Made by a program: the position numbers and the translations under genes. Below the pieces are notes generated by a model. It was not told where the DNA came from and searched no databases. It worked only from the letters and a program-made list of their open reading frames with translations. A DNA stretch of 5,657 nt. Source: Bacteroidaceae bacterium. Its GTDB lineage: Bacteria; Bacteroidota; Bacteroidia; Bacteroidales; Bacteroidaceae. Shown piece after piece: positions 5,247 to 5,657 of this stretch; within the stretch, counting starts at the first letter, position 1, and each line of letters starts with the position of its first letter. Where the stretch lies: contig JAFUNW010000371.1 in the NCBI GenBank assembly GCA_017472905.1, forward strand, positions 1 to 5,657, written 5' to 3'.

Positions 5247-5657
5247 ATGAAAGAAATCATCAGCTTCCTGCGCGAATTGAAGCAGCACAACGATCGCGCA
5301 TGGTTCAATGCCCACAAAGAGCAGTATCTGTACGCACAGACAAAGTTTCATCGATTTGTAGACGAGTTGATCAATGAAATCAGCCGGTTCGACACCTCCG
5401 TCACCGGACTCACAGCCAAGGAGTGTACCTACCGCATCTATCGTGATGTACGTTTCTCATCAGACAAGAGTCCTTACAAAACGCACATGGGGGCTTTCAT
5501 CAATCCCGGAGGCAAGAAATCCGGTTTTGCGGGATACTACTTCCACGTCAGTACCGGAGGCGAAGGATACCCCGACAACCACATGCTGGCCACCGGAGAC
5601 TACTGTTGTTCACCCGAAGCCCTGCGTATCCTGCGCGAAGACATCGCCTACGGACAA
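5247..5657 (+). CDS. DUF2461 (TIGR02453) family protein, 3' end missing
   Basis: An open frame from ATG 5247 to the window edge gives 137 residues without a stop. It matches the DUF2461/TIGR02453 family, usually about 220 aa, so around 80-90 residues are missing. Hallmarks are the N-terminal FLRELKQHNDRAWFNAHKEQY (residues 7-27), the block YRIYRDVRFSSDKSPYKTH at 62-80, and GYYFHVSTGGEGYPDNHML around 96-114. The family is widespread in Bacteroidetes and Proteobacteria; its biochemical role is not established, and I do not assign one. There is no signal peptide, so it should be cytoplasmic. The ATG follows an A-rich leader (agagagaaaa) and sits about 20 nt behind the predicted start site of its own promoter, so it is probably a separate unit from the thiamine genes. 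Confidence 0.9.
   Translation, partial: MKEIISFLRELKQHNDRAWFNAHKEQYLYAQTKFHRFVDELINEISRFDTSVTGLTAKECTYRIYRDVRFSSDKSPYKTHMGAFINPGGKKSGFAGYYFHVSTGGEGYPDNHMLATGDYCCSPEALRILREDIAYGQ

Overview
The window looks like chromosomal DNA of a gut-type Bacteroidales (Bacteroides or a close relative). The evidence is that start codons lack Shine-Dalgarno sequences and sit behind A/T-rich leaders, there is one good Bacteroides-type promoter (TTTG, 19 nt, TAnnTTTG), and the gene families are typical of that order: KduI/KduD-like enzymes, a DUF4861 lipoprotein, GH16, PnuC/PnuT with thiamine pyrophosphokinase, and DUF2461. The genus is an inference. All seven genes lie on the + strand; the first and last are cut by the window edges. 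No intergenic gap exceeds about 155 bases, and I see no RNA genes, mobile elements or CRISPR arrays.

Bases 1-2861 form a uronate-processing block. It holds the 3' part of kduI (isomerase for the keto sugar released from unsaturated uronates), a short-chain dehydrogenase that by context acts as KduD, and a periplasmic-facing lipoprotein of the DUF4861 family. This is the downstream end of a pathway for acidic polysaccharides (pectin, glycosaminoglycans or similar). The lyases, hydrolases and SusC/D pair would lie outside the window. A strong intrinsic-terminator hairpin sits between kduD and the DUF4861 gene, only 12 nt before its ATG, so the lipoprotein gene is probably reached by partial read-through. 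A 19-codon reading frame covers that hairpin.

Bases 2862-3841 hold a long terminator hairpin and a secreted single-domain GH16 glucanase that looks like a laminarinase. Bases 3936-5113 hold two overlapping genes for vitamin B1 salvage: a PnuC-family transporter (probably PnuT) and thiamine pyrophosphokinase, which traps imported thiamine as thiamine diphosphate. I see no TPP riboswitch in front of them. A terminator is built into the last codons of the kinase gene. Bases 5114-5657 hold a good Bacteroides promoter and the 5' part of a DUF2461 gene that runs off the window.

I did not find a new multi-gene defence or mobile system. The most useful leads are the hairpin plus mini-ORF arrangement at 1558-1617, the uncharacterised DUF4861 lipoprotein in a kdu cassette, and the terminator embedded in the kinase gene.
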